Below, in pieces: positions 1 through 9,018 of a stretch of DNA of 53,057 nucleotides. The DNA is taken from NCBI GenBank assembly GCA_020631395.1, contig JAHDHI010000029.1:1-53057 (forward strand), given 5' to 3'. The DNA is from Bizionia sp. Its GTDB lineage: Bacteria; Bacteroidota; Bacteroidia; Flavobacteriales; Flavobacteriaceae. The notes under the pieces were generated by a model. It was not told the origin of the DNA. It was given only the letters and a program-made list of their open reading frames with translations, and ran no database searches. Made by a program: the position numbers and the translations under genes. Positions within the stretch are counted from its first letter, which is position 1; every line of letters starts with the position of its first letter.

Positions 1-99
1 AAACCTTTTTTATAAATTAGTAGCCTGATGTTGCACTTGTAACTTGAACCTAGGTAAGAGACAAATGGCAATTATTTTATAAATTCTCTTCAAAAACTG

Positions 100-753
100 C
101 TATAAATTCATTTCCGGTATGTCTCCTTCAACAATTAGCTTTCCTTCTGTTGCATTTTGAATGTCTTGCACAGAAACTCCCGGGGCACGCTCCAACAGTT
201 TAAACCCCTTCTCAGTTACTTCAATAACTGCTAGGTTTGTGACTATTTTTTTAACACACCCCACACCTGTAAGAGGCAGAGAGCATTTTTCAAGCAATTT
301 GGATTCTCCTCGTTTGTTTGTATGCATCATTGCTACAATAATGTTTTCTGCACTTGCCACAAGATCCATGGCTCCACCCATCCCCTTTACCATTCTTCCT
401 GGAATTTTCCAATTGGCGATATCACCATTTTCGGCAACTTCCATGGCTCCTAAGATGGTTAAATCCACATGTTGCCCTCTAATCATTGAAAAGCTTGTTG
501 CAGAGTCGAAAAAACTAGCACCGGGCAATGTGGTGATCGTTTGTTTTCCTGCATTTATCACATCTGCATCTTCTTCACCTTCGAATGGGAATGGTCCCAT
601 TCCCAATACGCCATTTTCACTTTGAAACTCTACCTCTATGTCTTCTCTTACATAATTGGCCACCAATGTAGGAATTCCTATCCCTAAATTCACATAGTAC
701 CCATCTTGTACTTCTTTTGCTATACGTTTTGCTATTCCTGTCTTGTCTAACAT
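100..753 (-). CDS. scoB: 3-oxoacid CoA-transferase subunit B
   Basis: This is the beta subunit of succinyl-CoA:3-ketoacid CoA-transferase, which moves CoA between succinyl-CoA and acetoacetate in ketone-body and short-chain acid use in the cytoplasm. The conserved SENG motif holds the expected catalytic glutamate (about residue 46 from this start), inside a typical CoA-transferase N-terminal stretch (GYYVNLGIGIPTL). About 217 residues matches the family. An in-frame ATG at 780 would add nine residues (MLNHYQNNI) that do not look like the family, so the ATG at 753 is preferred. It lies directly downstream of scoA on the same strand, so the two subunits are probably co-transcribed. No terminator is visible between the stop codon and the window edge. 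Confidence 0.93.
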   Translation of the reverse strand: MLDKTGIAKRIAKEVQDGYYVNLGIGIPTLVANYVREDIEVEFQSENGVLGMGPFPFEGEEDADVINAGKQTITTLPGASFFDSATSFSMIRGQHVDLTILGAMEVAENGDIANWKIPGRMVKGMGGAMDLVASAENIIVAMMHTNKRGESKLLEKCSLPLTGVGCVKKIVTNLAVIEVTEKGFKLLERAPGVSVQDIQNATEGKLIVEGDIPEMNL

Positions 754-809
754 AATATTATTTTGATAATGGTTTAACATCCATACATTAAACCACGTTG
801 TAAAGTGAA

Positions 810-1514
810 TTAATCCTTTTTGATTCTAACCGTACGTTGTTCAATCCGTTTTTCATACTTCTCTCCTTGAAAAATACGTTGCACGAATATTCCTGGAATA
901 TGTATTTGATTTGGATCCAAAGTACCAACGGGTACAAGTTCTTCTACCTCGGCTACTGTTATTTTTGCAGCGCCACACATGTTGGGATTGAAATTTCTTG
1001 CCGTCCCTTTAAATACCAAGTTGCCAGCTTCATCTCCTTTCCAGGCCTTCACAAATCCATAATCGGCTTTGAAGGCATTCTCCAAAACATACATTTTGCC
1101 ATCGAACTCCCTTGTTTCTTTACCTTCGGCCACCTCTGTCCCATATCCTGCTGGCGTATAAAAGGCTGGAAAACCTGCTTGTGCAGCTCGACAACGTTCT
1201 GCCAATGTTCCTTGAGGGATTAGCTCCACATCCAATTCGCCAGATAGCATCTGTCGTTCAAATTCGTCGTTTTCTCCCACATAGGAGGATATCATCTTTT
1301 TTATTTGACGTTGATGCAACAACAATCCCAATCCAAAATCATCTACTCCTGCATTGTTGGAAATGCAGGTCAATCCTTTAACCCCGCTTTTTACCAAAGC
1401 TGCTATTGCATTTTCTGGTATTCCAGACAAACCGAAACCTCCAAACATAAAGGTCATATTGTCACCAATTCCTAAAGTGGCTTCATTAACTGAATTTACT
1501 TTTTTGCTAATCAT
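810..1514 (-). CDS. scoA: 3-oxoacid CoA-transferase subunit A
   Basis: This is the alpha subunit of the same CoA-transferase as the neighbouring scoB. The 234-residue length is normal. The glycine-rich segment [10 protein letters not shown] near residues 25-34 and the [11 protein letters not shown] segment are typical of subunit A, which forms most of the CoA-binding half while subunit B supplies the catalytic glutamate. Gene order A then B with a short gap is the usual bacterial arrangement. There is no strong promoter of the phylum type immediately upstream; the next feature upstream is the terminator of the PBP1A operon, so this pair forms its own transcription unit. Confidence 0.93.
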   Translation of the reverse strand: MISKKVNSVNEATLGIGDNMTFMFGGFGLSGIPENAIAALVKSGVKGLTCISNNAGVDDFGLGLLLHQRQIKKMISSYVGENDEFERQMLSGELDVELIPQGTLAERCRAAQAGFPAFYTPAGYGTEVAEGKETREFDGKMYVLENAFKADYGFVKAWKGDEAGNLVFKGTARNFNPNMCGAAKITVAEVEELVPVGTLDPNQIHIPGIFVQRIFQGEKYEKRIEQRTVRIKKD

Positions 1515-1550
1515 CTATTCAAAATTTATTGTGCTTTAAAATTAAGAAAT

Positions 1551-1580
1551 AAAAAAGCCATTCTATAACGAATGGCTTTT
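1551..1580 (-). terminator. Terminator after the ricT-gldH-PBP1A operon
   Basis: An 11-bp perfect stem (1553-1563 with 1570-1580) encloses the six-base loop TATAAC. On the minus strand it is followed by a run of U residues. It lies about 40 bases beyond the PBP1A stop codon, as expected for an intrinsic terminator of that operon. Confidence 0.8.
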
Positions 1581-1620
1581 AAATATTTTTTGGAACGTCT
1601 AGTATTACATTCAATGGATG

Positions 1621-3966
1621 CTATAGATCCAATCCATCAATGTCACCATCTTCTTTAGGCGTTCCATCTTCATCCGAATCTTTGGTTTTCTTGTATTTCT
1701 TACAATCTACCTCAATAGACAATTTTGATGGCTTCACGAAATTTCCCTTGGAAATGTCCAAACTTTCATCTTCATAACAACTGCGCATGTACATCCCCCA
1801 AATTGGCAATGCCATTGAGGCTCCTTGACCATATGTAATGGAAGCAAAATGTGCTGCCCTGTCTTCTGCTCCTACCCACACACCTGTCACCAAATTGGGA
1901 ACCATTCCCATGAACCAACCATCACTTTGGTTTTGTGTCGTCCCTGTTTTTCCTGCTATCGGGTTTTTGAATTCATAAGGGTATCCTGTCATTACCTCCT
2001 TGTATGACTTGTTCCATTTGTCTACCCCGACGGTTCTTAATCTTGCTCCAGATCCAGACTGTGTTACCCCTTCCATGAGATTTACAGTCACATACGCCGA
2101 TTCTGCACTTAGAACGTCTCTAGTTTCTGGGGTAAATTGAAATAGGATCGTTCCATTTTTATCTTCAATGCGCTCTATCATTACCGGTTTCGTATATACT
2201 CCTTTATTCGCGAATGCGGAATATGCTCCTACCATTTCATAAATACTTACGTCTGGTGTCCCCAATGAGATTGATGGCACTATGGGAATTTCGGATTCTA
2301 TGCCCAATTTCTTGGCTAGATCGACTACTGGTTGTGGACCAACCTTGTCCATTAAACGCGCCGTTATGGTATTTACTGAATTTGCCAATGCATCCTTGAG
2401 GGTTAATTCTCCTCCATACTCTCCACTTGAATTCTTTGGAGTCCAAGGTTCTGGGTTTCCAAATTTGTTGGCCTCGATGGTAATTTGGGATTTTGGCAAC
2501 TCATCGCAAGGAGACATATGCAACTGGTCTATTGCCGTAGCATAGACAAAAGGTTTAAATGTCGATCCAACTTGACGCTTACCCTGTTTTACGTGATCGT
2601 ATTGAAAATGCACGTTGTCCATACCGCCTACCCAAGCCTTGACATGTCCAGTCTGTGGATCCATGCTCATCATCCCTGGGTGTAGGAAATGCTTGTAATA
2701 TCGCATGGAATCTATCGGCTTCATTATGGTGTCTATGGTTATGGCCTTGCCATTTTTCCATGCGAAGACACTCATTTTCGTTGGTACGTCAAATGAGGCC
2801 ATGATTTCTTTTTTGGACTTCCCTTGTTCCTTTAGGACTCTCCAACGTTCCCCTCTTCGCATGGCTGTCTTCATCAGCTTGTCGACCTCAGCTTTGGTTA
2901 AATCCAAAAATGGAGCTGTTGGGTTTCGCTTCGGTGTATTTTGATGAAAGAATTCCGCTTGCAATCTTGGCATATGCTTTTGCACTGCTTCTTCTGCATA
3001 TTTTTGCATACGGGAATCTATGGTCGTATAGATTTTCAAACCATCGTTGTACAAATTATAGTTTGTCCCATCTGCCTTTGGGTTCTCCGCTATCCATTTT
3101 TTCATTTCCTTGGATAGGAATGTTCTAAAGTAAGGAGCTGGTCCTTTATTGTGAGCTTCTGGCGAATAATTTAGATCCAATTCTGTTTTTTGAAGTGAGT
3201 CTTTGACTTTTTCCGTGATGTAGCCATATTTCTCCATTTGAAACAACACGACGTTCCTCCTATTTTTAACACCTGCATCGTTGCGTCTAGGATTATATAG
3301 AGATGAATTCTTAAACATTCCCACCAACATTGCAGATTCCTTCAAATTCAACTCACTAGGCTCCTTACCGAAATAAATTCTCGAAGCTGACCGAATTCCA
3401 TCTGCTTGATTGTTGAAGTCGTAGATATTGAAATATTGTGCCACGATTTCTTCCTTGGTGTATTGGCGCTCCAAACGAATCGCAATTATCCATTCTCTGA
3501 CCTTTTGGGTTATCTTTTCTAGAGTACTCGCGCCCTCCCTTCTGTTGAACAATTGTTTTGCCAGCTGCTGAGATATTGTACTAGCCCCTCCTTTGCTTCC
3601 TAAAAAAACCAAAGCTCTCAATGTTCCTCTAGCATCCACTCCAGAGTGTTCGTGATAACGAGCATCTTCAGTAGCCACCAATGCATCCACCAAGTGTTTT
3701 GGCAATTCATCATAACCTACTGGCGTTCTATTGTCATTTAAATAAAACTTACCCAACGTTTTTCCATCGCTGGAAATAATCTCTGCAGCCAAGTTCGTTT
3801 TCGGGTTTTCCAAAACCGTGTGGTCGGGCATTTCTCCAAAAACACCCCAGGAAGCCAATGAAAACATTAGTACGACGAGTACTATTCCTCCTAAAAACAA
3901 CATCCAAAACCAACGAACATATTTTTCGAACCCTTGTGTCTCTTCTGTTTTTTTTGCTTTTGCCAT
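1621..3966 (-). CDS. Penicillin-binding protein 1A, bifunctional transglycosylase/transpeptidase
   Basis: This is a class A penicillin-binding protein that polymerises glycan strands and cross-links peptidoglycan at the outer face of the inner membrane. One membrane helix spans about residues 19-42. The GT51 domain follows, with the catalytic glutamate in ATEDARYHEH (Glu100) and the second motif GGASTISQQLAK at 126-137. The transpeptidase domain has all three motifs: STFK (Ser468), SVN (530-532) and KTG (673-675). The C-terminus is a hydrophilic acidic tail rich in Asp and Glu. The length of 781 residues is normal. The start lies 17 bases after gldH, so it is the last gene of a ricT-gldH-PBP1A operon, an arrangement known from flavobacteria. 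Confidence 0.95.
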   Translation of the reverse strand: MAKAKKTEETQGFEKYVRWFWMLFLGGIVLVVLMFSLASWGVFGEMPDHTVLENPKTNLAAEIISSDGKTLGKFYLNDNRTPVGYDELPKHLVDALVATEDARYHEHSGVDARGTLRALVFLGSKGGASTISQQLAKQLFNRREGASTLEKITQKVREWIIAIRLERQYTKEEIVAQYFNIYDFNNQADGIRSASRIYFGKEPSELNLKESAMLVGMFKNSSLYNPRRNDAGVKNRRNVVLFQMEKYGYITEKVKDSLQKTELDLNYSPEAHNKGPAPYFRTFLSKEMKKWIAENPKADGTNYNLYNDGLKIYTTIDSRMQKYAEEAVQKHMPRLQAEFFHQNTPKRNPTAPFLDLTKAEVDKLMKTAMRRGERWRVLKEQGKSKKEIMASFDVPTKMSVFAWKNGKAITIDTIMKPIDSMRYYKHFLHPGMMSMDPQTGHVKAWVGGMDNVHFQYDHVKQGKRQVGSTFKPFVYATAIDQLHMSPCDELPKSQITIEANKFGNPEPWTPKNSSGEYGGELTLKDALANSVNTITARLMDKVGPQPVVDLAKKLGIESEIPIVPSISLGTPDVSIYEMVGAYSAFANKGVYTKPVMIERIEDKNGTILFQFTPETRDVLSAESAYVTVNLMEGVTQSGSGARLRTVGVDKWNKSYKEVMTGYPYEFKNPIAGKTGTTQNQSDGWFMGMVPNLVTGVWVGAEDRAAHFASITYGQGASMALPIWGMYMRSCYEDESLDISKGNFVKPSKLSIEVDCKKYKKTKDSDEDGTPKEDGDIDGLDL

Positions 3967-3983
3967 TTACTACTTCTTTTTTA

Positions 3984-4490
3984 TTAATCTTGATTTGGTT
4001 TCTCTATTCTGAAACCAATGTCTGTAACTCCCTCCAGATCAACGATACCATTGACACTCCCATTTTTTCTCATGGCGTGTTGAATTTTCAGGCTGTATTC
4101 CCCAGATTCATTAAACACGACACCTTCCTTGTACCAGAGCTTGTTCTCTTTTATTCCCGTTAAGCCAACACCTAGCAATTTGCCATCGGCATTTGCCATT
4201 TTGTACTCTAAAGTATCCTTAATTGTCTTTCCATGAGGAAAACTCATTTCGACTATTAAAAACAAATTGCTGTATTTGTATTCTTTGGTATTCCTTACGT
4301 TTACGAACAGGTTGTATGCATTTGTCGAATCCGGTGCTTGAACTTTAAAGTTGACTATGTCATTTTTATTCCACACGTTGGGAATCGTTTTGTACTCATC
4401 GAAAACACCATTAGAATCGCAAGAACACAAACAAATGCATAGTAGCATAAAACCACCAAACGCTACTTTATTTTGTAGTTTTTTTAGCAT
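3984..4490 (-). CDS. gldH: Gliding motility lipoprotein GldH
   Basis: GldH is a lipoprotein required for gliding and for type IX secretion function in Flavobacterium. A signal sequence ends in a lipobox LCSC with Cys24 as the lipidated residue, followed by the GldH-like region VFDEYKTIPNVWNKND and a beta-rich body. The reading frame is open upstream to 4598, but that part lies inside ricT and is lysine- and threonine-rich, unlike a signal peptide. The start at 4490 (MLKKLQNK) or 4502 (MPRAMLKK) gives a proper lipoprotein signal. Either start overlaps the 3' end of ricT by 23 to 35 bases, which suggests translational coupling. Confidence 0.88.
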   Translation of the reverse strand: MLKKLQNKVAFGGFMLLCICLCSCDSNGVFDEYKTIPNVWNKNDIVNFKVQAPDSTNAYNLFVNVRNTKEYKYSNLFLIVEMSFPHGKTIKDTLEYKMANADGKLLGVGLTGIKENKLWYKEGVVFNESGEYSLKIQHAMRKNGSVNGIVDLEGVTDIGFRIEKPNQD

Positions 4491-5676
4491 TGCTCTTGGC
4501 ATTTTTATTTTGAGGTCTTTTTTTGTTTTTGTTTTGGTTGTTTCTACTTCTAGTGTTTTTGCTATTTTTACGTTTTTTGCCCCCTTTTGGCTTATCAAAG
4601 CGTGTCAAGCTATCTTGTCCTACAACGTTTTCAAATGCTACTTTAGTACTTTCCACCAAATCCGATGCATACTCTTCCAAGCTTGCAACCTTTTCTTTTT
4701 TCTTGTTCAATTCTATGATCTCTCTGGCTTGAGCAGTAGTGATCTTGTGCCAATTCATCCATTCTCCTTCATAGGCATACCACATATGCCCTTGAAATAT
4801 ATCTGTTTTTTGGCATACAGCCGTCCCTTTTTCCGTATACAATTTCACATCGGTTTTCGGGAATGCTTTCAATGCATCCAAATACGAATCCAATTCATAA
4901 TTCAAACAACACTTTAATTTCCCGCATTGCCCAGCCAATTTTTGTGGGTTCAATGACAATTGTTGGTATCTGGCCGCCGATGTGCTTACCGATCTGAAAT
5001 CGGTTAACCAAGTAGAACAACACAACTCTCTTCCACAAGATCCAATACCACCCAACCTAGCTGCTTCTTGTCTAAAACCAACTTGTTTCATTTCTATTCG
5101 AGTTCTGAATTCCTTTGCAAATACTTTAATTAATTCTCGAAAATCCACACGTTCCTCGGCTGTATAGTAAAATGTGGCTTTGCTGGCATCACCTTGAAAT
5201 TCTATGTCGGAGATCTTCATCTGCAATTTTAAATCGATTGCGTATTGACGAGCTCTTACTTTCATTGGCTCTTCCTTGTCTCTGGCTGCAGACCAAATGT
5301 CTATGTCCTTTTGGGATGCCTTGCGATATATCTTTAAGATGTCTTCGGGTTTCTTACTGATTTTTTTACGTTTCATTTGTACGCGAACCAGTTCCCCAGA
5401 TAGAGTTACCATACCTATGTCATGTCCCGATTGTGCTTGTGTAGCGACAATATCTCCTATGGACAATGATAAATTATCGGTATTTTTGTAGTAGTTTTTT
5501 CTTCCGTTTTTAAAACGTACCTCAACAAAATCGAAAGGTTTTTCCCCGTTTGGGACGGACATGTTTGCCAACCAATCGAAAACGGTTAGTTTATTGCAGC
5601 TATCGGTACCACAAGTACCATTGTTTTTGCACCCTTTTGGGCTGCCATCTTTTGTTGAGCAACTTGCACAAGCCAT
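4468..5676 (-). CDS. ricT: PSP1-domain protein, RicT/YaaT family
   Basis: In Bacillus subtilis RicT is part of an Fe-S containing complex that acts on RNA maturation and developmental regulation; the flavobacterial role is less clear. The first 30 residues hold six cysteines (CASC, then single Cys residues at about 16, 22 and 27). The PSP1 core lies at roughly 100-230, with the conserved CGRELCC segment (Cys214, 219, 220) and a second CGKLKCC segment (Cys251, 256, 257). The last 60 residues are a lysine- and asparagine-rich basic tail, probably disordered and possibly RNA-binding. It is the first gene of the operon with gldH and PBP1A and overlaps gldH. Confidence 0.85.
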   Translation of the reverse strand: MACASCSTKDGSPKGCKNNGTCGTDSCNKLTVFDWLANMSVPNGEKPFDFVEVRFKNGRKNYYKNTDNLSLSIGDIVATQAQSGHDIGMVTLSGELVRVQMKRKKISKKPEDILKIYRKASQKDIDIWSAARDKEEPMKVRARQYAIDLKLQMKISDIEFQGDASKATFYYTAEERVDFRELIKVFAKEFRTRIEMKQVGFRQEAARLGGIGSCGRELCCSTWLTDFRSVSTSAARYQQLSLNPQKLAGQCGKLKCCLNYELDSYLDALKAFPKTDVKLYTEKGTAVCQKTDIFQGHMWYAYEGEWMNWHKITTAQAREIIELNKKKEKVASLEEYASDLVESTKVAFENVVGQDSLTRFDKPKGGKKRKNSKNTRSRNNQNKNKKRPQNKNAKSNAKKTTK

Positions 5677-5862
5677 ATGCTTATCTATATATTGATTCTG
5701 AATGCCGTAAGCTTCAGAAGACGGTTAATATTAATTTATTCTTTCCTGTTTCTGGAAACATAAATACTTTGGATTCCAATACTTCAACCTTTTTGGAGGT
5801 CTTGATTAAAAAATAAAACTTTTGATTGTAAAGATAAGATTATTCTATAGACTTGAAAATAT

Positions 5863-5896
5863 AAAAAAACTCGAAGTATTTCTTCGAGTTTTCTTT
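5863..5896 (-). terminator. Terminator after trhO
   Basis: The stem AAACTCGAAG...CTTCGAGTTT around 5866-5892 has a very short AT loop and an A-run on its left side that becomes a U-run on the minus strand. It lies about 20-50 bases past the trhO stop codon. T residues also follow on the plus strand, but no plus-strand gene ends here. Confidence 0.75.
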
Positions 5897-5914
5897 TAAT
5901 CGAGGTTAGTTCCT

Positions 5915-6982
5915 TCAGTCTTTTTTCAATGTGTCGAATATGTTTCTCAAATCCTTTTTATAAGGTAGATGGTCTGCTCTTCCTTTTTTGAAGATGTCAT
6001 TGCTATTCCCTTGTCCTTTGCGCAACTCCTTTTGTTCCTCATAGGGCAAAGCAACGATTTCCTTACAGCTTGTCGAGCAACAATTGTCCATTTCCGCCCT
6101 GCATGACTTACATTGTATAAACAACAAATGACAAGCTTCATTGGCACAATTGACGTGTGTGTCGCAAGGGTTTCCACATTGGTGACAATTGGCAATTACA
6201 TCTTCACTTATTTTTTCTGCTCTACGATCATCAAAAACAAAGTTCTTTCCTAAAAACTTGTTTTCCAATTCTTGTGCCTTCACTTGTCTTGTATATTCTA
6301 TGATGCCACCTTCCAATTGGTACACGTTCTTAAAGCCCTTATGCTTAAAATAGGCGCTTGCCTTTTCACATCTTATGCCTCCTGTGCAATACATCACCAA
6401 GTTTTTATCTTCCTTGTGCGACTTTAAATCTTCTTCTATGATGTCCAAAGACTCTCTAAAGGTGTCTACATCTGGCGTTACGGCATTTTTAAAATGACCT
6501 ATCTCACTTTCATAATGATTGCGCATATCTACCAAAACAGTGTTTTCGTCATCAATGAGCGCGTTAAACGTATCTGCGTTGACGTGCACGCCTTTATTGG
6601 TCACATCGAAGGTATCATCACTCAATCCGTCAGCTACGATTTTGCTTCTCACCTTGACCTTCAGCTTCAAAAAGGACATGTTGTCTTGCTCTACCGCAAT
6701 ATTCAACCTGATATCCTTCAAGAATTCGATGGTATCCAAATGTGCTTTGAATTCATTGAAACGTTCTGCTGGCAGGGATAGTTGTGCATTTATGCCTTCA
6801 TTGGCAACATAGATGCGTCCTAGGACGTCCAATGCATCCCAAGTAATGAACAAATGGTCTCGAAGTAATTGTGGATTGCCAATGTTAGCATATTTGTAGA
6901 AGGAAAGCGTCAATCGTTCTTTACCTGCTCTTTCTATCAATTCTGCTCTTTCTTTGGCACTTAGTCTATTGTACAGTTGCAT
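5915..6982 (-). CDS. trhO: tRNA uridine-34 hydroxylase TrhO (rhodanese-like)
   Basis: TrhO (YceA family) makes 5-hydroxyuridine at tRNA position 34 using molecular oxygen. Residues 1-110 form the family's N-terminal domain (LSFYKYANIGNPQ, YVANEGINAQ). A rhodanese domain covers about 135-230, with the active-site cysteine in MYCTGGIRCEKASAY (Cys199). Residues 255-310 hold a cysteine-rich region with several CxxC-type pairs (CHQCGNPC, CKSC, CCSTSC) that could bind zinc. The length of 355 is within the family range. It is a single-gene unit: a good phylum-type promoter lies upstream at 7021-7050 and a terminator follows. Confidence 0.93.
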   Translation of the reverse strand: MQLYNRLSAKERAELIERAGKERLTLSFYKYANIGNPQLLRDHLFITWDALDVLGRIYVANEGINAQLSLPAERFNEFKAHLDTIEFLKDIRLNIAVEQDNMSFLKLKVKVRSKIVADGLSDDTFDVTNKGVHVNADTFNALIDDENTVLVDMRNHYESEIGHFKNAVTPDVDTFRESLDIIEEDLKSHKEDKNLVMYCTGGIRCEKASAYFKHKGFKNVYQLEGGIIEYTRQVKAQELENKFLGKNFVFDDRRAEKISEDVIANCHQCGNPCDTHVNCANEACHLLFIQCKSCRAEMDNCCSTSCKEIVALPYEEQKELRKGQGNSNDIFKKGRADHLPYKKDLRNIFDTLKKD

Positions 6983-7020
6983 GCTATACTAATTTTTAAG
7001 GTTAAAGATTATTTTTTTTG

Positions 7021-7050
7021 CAAAAGTACCATTTTAAATGGATTTAACAA
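7021..7050 (-). promoter_or_regulatory. Bacteroidota sigma-type promoter of trhO
   Basis: Read on the minus strand, a TTG (7050-7048) is followed after 19 bases by TACTTTTG (7028-7021), a perfect match to TAnnTTTG. Transcription would begin near 7016, giving a leader of about 35 bases before the trhO start codon. The spacing and both boxes fit the known promoter form of this phylum. Confidence 0.7.
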
Positions 7051-7119
7051 GCACGGCATACTCTCAACCTCAATTTCGTGATCTCCTCATCATCAAGGAT
7101 TACCATAAATTTCATGACA

Positions 7120-7205
7120 AAAAAAGTCCTTTGCTCTTTGCAAAGGACTTTTAATAGACTAACTCGTTATTAATTTTTTTTCTTACAAAAAAAATAAACG
7201 AGCTA
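7120..7205 (-). terminator. Two tandem hairpins between trhO and recA
   Basis: The first hairpin (7124-7135 with 7141-7152) is a perfect 12-bp stem around AAAGTCCTTTGC with a five-base loop; an A-run on its left side becomes a U-run on the minus strand. The second (7164-7203) pairs CTCGTT with AACGAG and a T8 run with an A8 run. Both lie immediately downstream of a candidate 28-codon minus-strand gene. They cannot serve trhO, which starts further left and runs away from them, so they imply some minus-strand transcript from this gap. Confidence 0.65.
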
Positions 7206-7289
7206 ACCTCCATCGGCTTTACAGCTGCTGTTCACAATGACGACAACTGAAACACCTAATGTGTTTAATGTTCTTTTTAAATATTTCAT
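7203..7289 (-). CDS. Candidate small exported peptide, 28 residues
   Basis: I do not recognise a family. The peptide has a basic N-terminus (MKYLKRTLNTLG), a hydrophobic stretch (VSVVVIVN), then SSCKADGG and a stop. This resembles a miniature lipoprotein signal with a cysteine at position 23, or a small exported peptide. No strong ribosome-binding site is visible, which is common in this phylum. Support comes mainly from context: the gap is nearly 490 bases, and two terminator-like hairpins stand directly after the stop codon on this strand. A one-mismatch -7 element (TATCTTTA, 7315-7308) lies at a suitable distance upstream. It could also be a small non-coding RNA. Confidence 0.4.
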   Translation of the reverse strand: MKYLKRTLNTLGVSVVVIVNSSCKADGG

Positions 7290-7414
7290 GTCTTTAACAC
7301 TTAAAATTAAAGATAAACCATTTAAAAAACAGGGATAATTATTCTTTTTCATAGCAAAATTTTTCCCGCTTTATATAGTAGATGCAGAAAGTCCAAAAAG
7401 GTTGCGTCAGAAAA

Positions 7415-7446
7415 TTGCAATACCTAAAAAGAATTTGGTATTTTAG
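7415..7446 (+). promoter_or_regulatory. Probable recA promoter
   Basis: TTG at 7415-7417 is followed after 21 bases by TATTTTAG (7439-7446), one base away from TAnnTTTG. This would give a leader of about 20 bases before recA. No LexA/SOS-type palindrome was recognised around it. Confidence 0.4.
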
Positions 7447-7470
7447 CACGAATAATACCAAAAAAAGATA

Positions 7471-8478
7471 ATGATGAGTAGTGAAAAAGACGCGAAATTA
7501 AAGGCATTGAAGCTTACTTTAGATAAACTGGACAAAGCTTACGGAAAAGGAACTGTAATGAAAATGAGCGATGCAGCGGTAGTGGATGTGGAGGCTATCC
7601 CTTCTGGTTCTTTGGGTCTAGACATTGCATTGGGAGTTGGAGGATATCCAAGAGGCAGGGTAATAGAAATATATGGTCCGGAATCTTCTGGTAAAACAAC
7701 TTTGACATTGCATGCGATTGCGGAAGCACAAAAAGCAGGTGGCATTGCAGCTTTCATTGATGCAGAACACGCTTTTGATCGTTTTTATGCAGAAAAGTTG
7801 GGTGTTGACATCGACAACCTAATAATATCCCAACCGGACAACGGTGAACAAGCCTTGGAAATTGCAGACAACTTGATTCGCTCAGGTGCCATCGACATCG
7901 TCGTTATTGATTCTGTAGCTGCATTGACACCAAAAAGTGAAATAGAAGGAGAAATGGGAGATTCCAAAATGGGATTGCATGCCCGTTTGATGTCCCAAGC
8001 ATTGAGAAAGTTAACGGCTTCAATAAGCAAAACCAATTGTACTGTAATATTTATCAACCAATTGCGTGAGAAAATTGGAGTAATGTTTGGAAACCCCGAA
8101 ACGACCACTGGTGGTAATGCACTAAAATTCTATGCATCTGTAAGACTCGACATTAGAAGATCCACACAAATAAAAAGTACAGATGGGGAGGTGATAGGAA
8201 ACAAAACCAGAGTCAAAGTAGTAAAAAACAAAGTTGCTCCTCCTTTTAGATTAGCCGAGTTTGACATCATGTACGGCGAAGGCGTTAGTAAAGTCGGAGA
8301 AATATTGGATGTAGCGGTAGACAATGAAATCATCAAGAAAAGTGGTTCGTGGTTTAGTTATGACGACACCAAACTTGGACAAGGCCGAGATGCAGTTAAG
8401 GCCATAATAAAAGACAATCCAGAGCTATTTGAAGAGCTTGAAGAAAAAATAAAAAAGGCTATTAAAGAGTCCAAATAA
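7471..8478 (+). CDS. recA: Recombinase RecA
   Basis: RecA forms ATP-dependent filaments on single-stranded DNA, drives homologous strand exchange and, where an SOS response exists, stimulates LexA cleavage. The Walker A motif GPESSGKT lies at about 69-76, the Walker B-like segment is [12 protein letters not shown], and the conserved loop [15 protein letters not shown] is intact, as is the [14 protein letters not shown] region. The length of 335 is normal. Two adjacent ATG codons stand at the start; either could be used. It is followed at once by a strong terminator and is a single-gene unit. Confidence 0.98.
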   Translation: MMSSEKDAKLKALKLTLDKLDKAYGKGTVMKMSDAAVVDVEAIPSGSLGLDIALGVGGYPRGRVIEIYGPESSGKTTLTLHAIAEAQKAGGIAAFIDAEHAFDRFYAEKLGVDIDNLIISQPDNGEQALEIADNLIRSGAIDIVVIDSVAALTPKSEIEGEMGDSKMGLHARLMSQALRKLTASISKTNCTVIFINQLREKIGVMFGNPETTTGGNALKFYASVRLDIRRSTQIKSTDGEVIGNKTRVKVVKNKVAPPFRLAEFDIMYGEGVSKVGEILDVAVDNEIIKKSGSWFSYDDTKLGQGRDAVKAIIKDNPELFEELEEKIKKAIKESK

Positions 8479-8482
8479 AATT

Positions 8483-8516
8483 TAAATCCCGAAATTTTCG
8501 GGATTTTTTGTTTTTT
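8483..8516 (+). terminator. Terminator after recA
   Basis: An 11-bp stem, AAATCCCGAAA with TTTCGGGATTT, lies at about 8484-8506 and is followed by a long T-rich run. It begins a few bases after the recA stop codon. Confidence 0.85.
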
Positions 8517-8583
8517 ATACGCAACCTTTTATACATTCTTGCATCTCTATAGAGAATACACGTTTTAGTTAGCAAATTTTAAA

Positions 8584-8991
8584 ATGAAAAAAATAATTGT
8601 TCTTTTAATTGTAGCTGTTCTATCATCATGTAATAATGACGATGCCTCACTCAATGACTATCAAGAATTATTGCCCGTTGAAAGCGCTATGGTACCTGAT
8701 GAGTTTGAATTGGGTCAAACCTATGAAATCACCATCTTTTACATGAGGCCTTCCACTTGTCATGCTTTTAATGACATTTACTATCGAAAACATCAAAATG
8801 AAAGAACCGTAGCAGTTGTTAGCACTGTTTTCCAGAGCAATGGAAACTGCACAAATCTAGAAGATACGGAATTGGAAGCTTCTTTCGATTTCAAAGCAAC
8901 AGAATCAGGCTCTTATATTTTTAAGTTCTGGAAAGGTAAAGATGAAGAAGGTGAAGACACTTATATAACAGTGGAAGTCCCTGTTATATAA
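8584..8991 (+). CDS. Small predicted lipoprotein, function unknown
   Basis: I do not recognise the family. The signal sequence MKKIIVLLIVAVLSSC has a lipobox ending at Cys16, so the 135-residue product should be anchored in the periplasmic or outer-membrane leaflet. The mature part begins with an acidic linker (NNDDASLND). Two cysteines (in STCHAF and NGNCTN) could form a disulphide. The end is beta-rich (SGSYIFKFWKGKDEEGEDTYITVEV), suggesting one immunoglobulin-like or sandwich domain. It stands 27 bases before the ECF sigma factor gene on the same strand, so it is probably part of the same operon and may be a sensor or a target of that regulator. Confidence 0.75.
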   Translation: MKKIIVLLIVAVLSSCNNDDASLNDYQELLPVESAMVPDEFELGQTYEITIFYMRPSTCHAFNDIYYRKHQNERTVAVVSTVFQSNGNCTNLEDTELEASFDFKATESGSYIFKFWKGKDEEGEDTYITVEVPVI

Positions 8992-9018
8992 ATTAATTAT
9001 TAATTAATACGTAAAAAG

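Noticed and set aside
1-99. A tRNA-like stretch near the left edge (ACTTGAACCTAGG)
   Set aside because: No cloverleaf or paired acceptor stem can be formed around it.
4351-4917. A 188-codon plus-strand frame across ricT and gldH
   Set aside because: It is the complement of two genes with clear family motifs; the Phe- and Ser-rich composition is what antisense of Lys-rich coding DNA produces.
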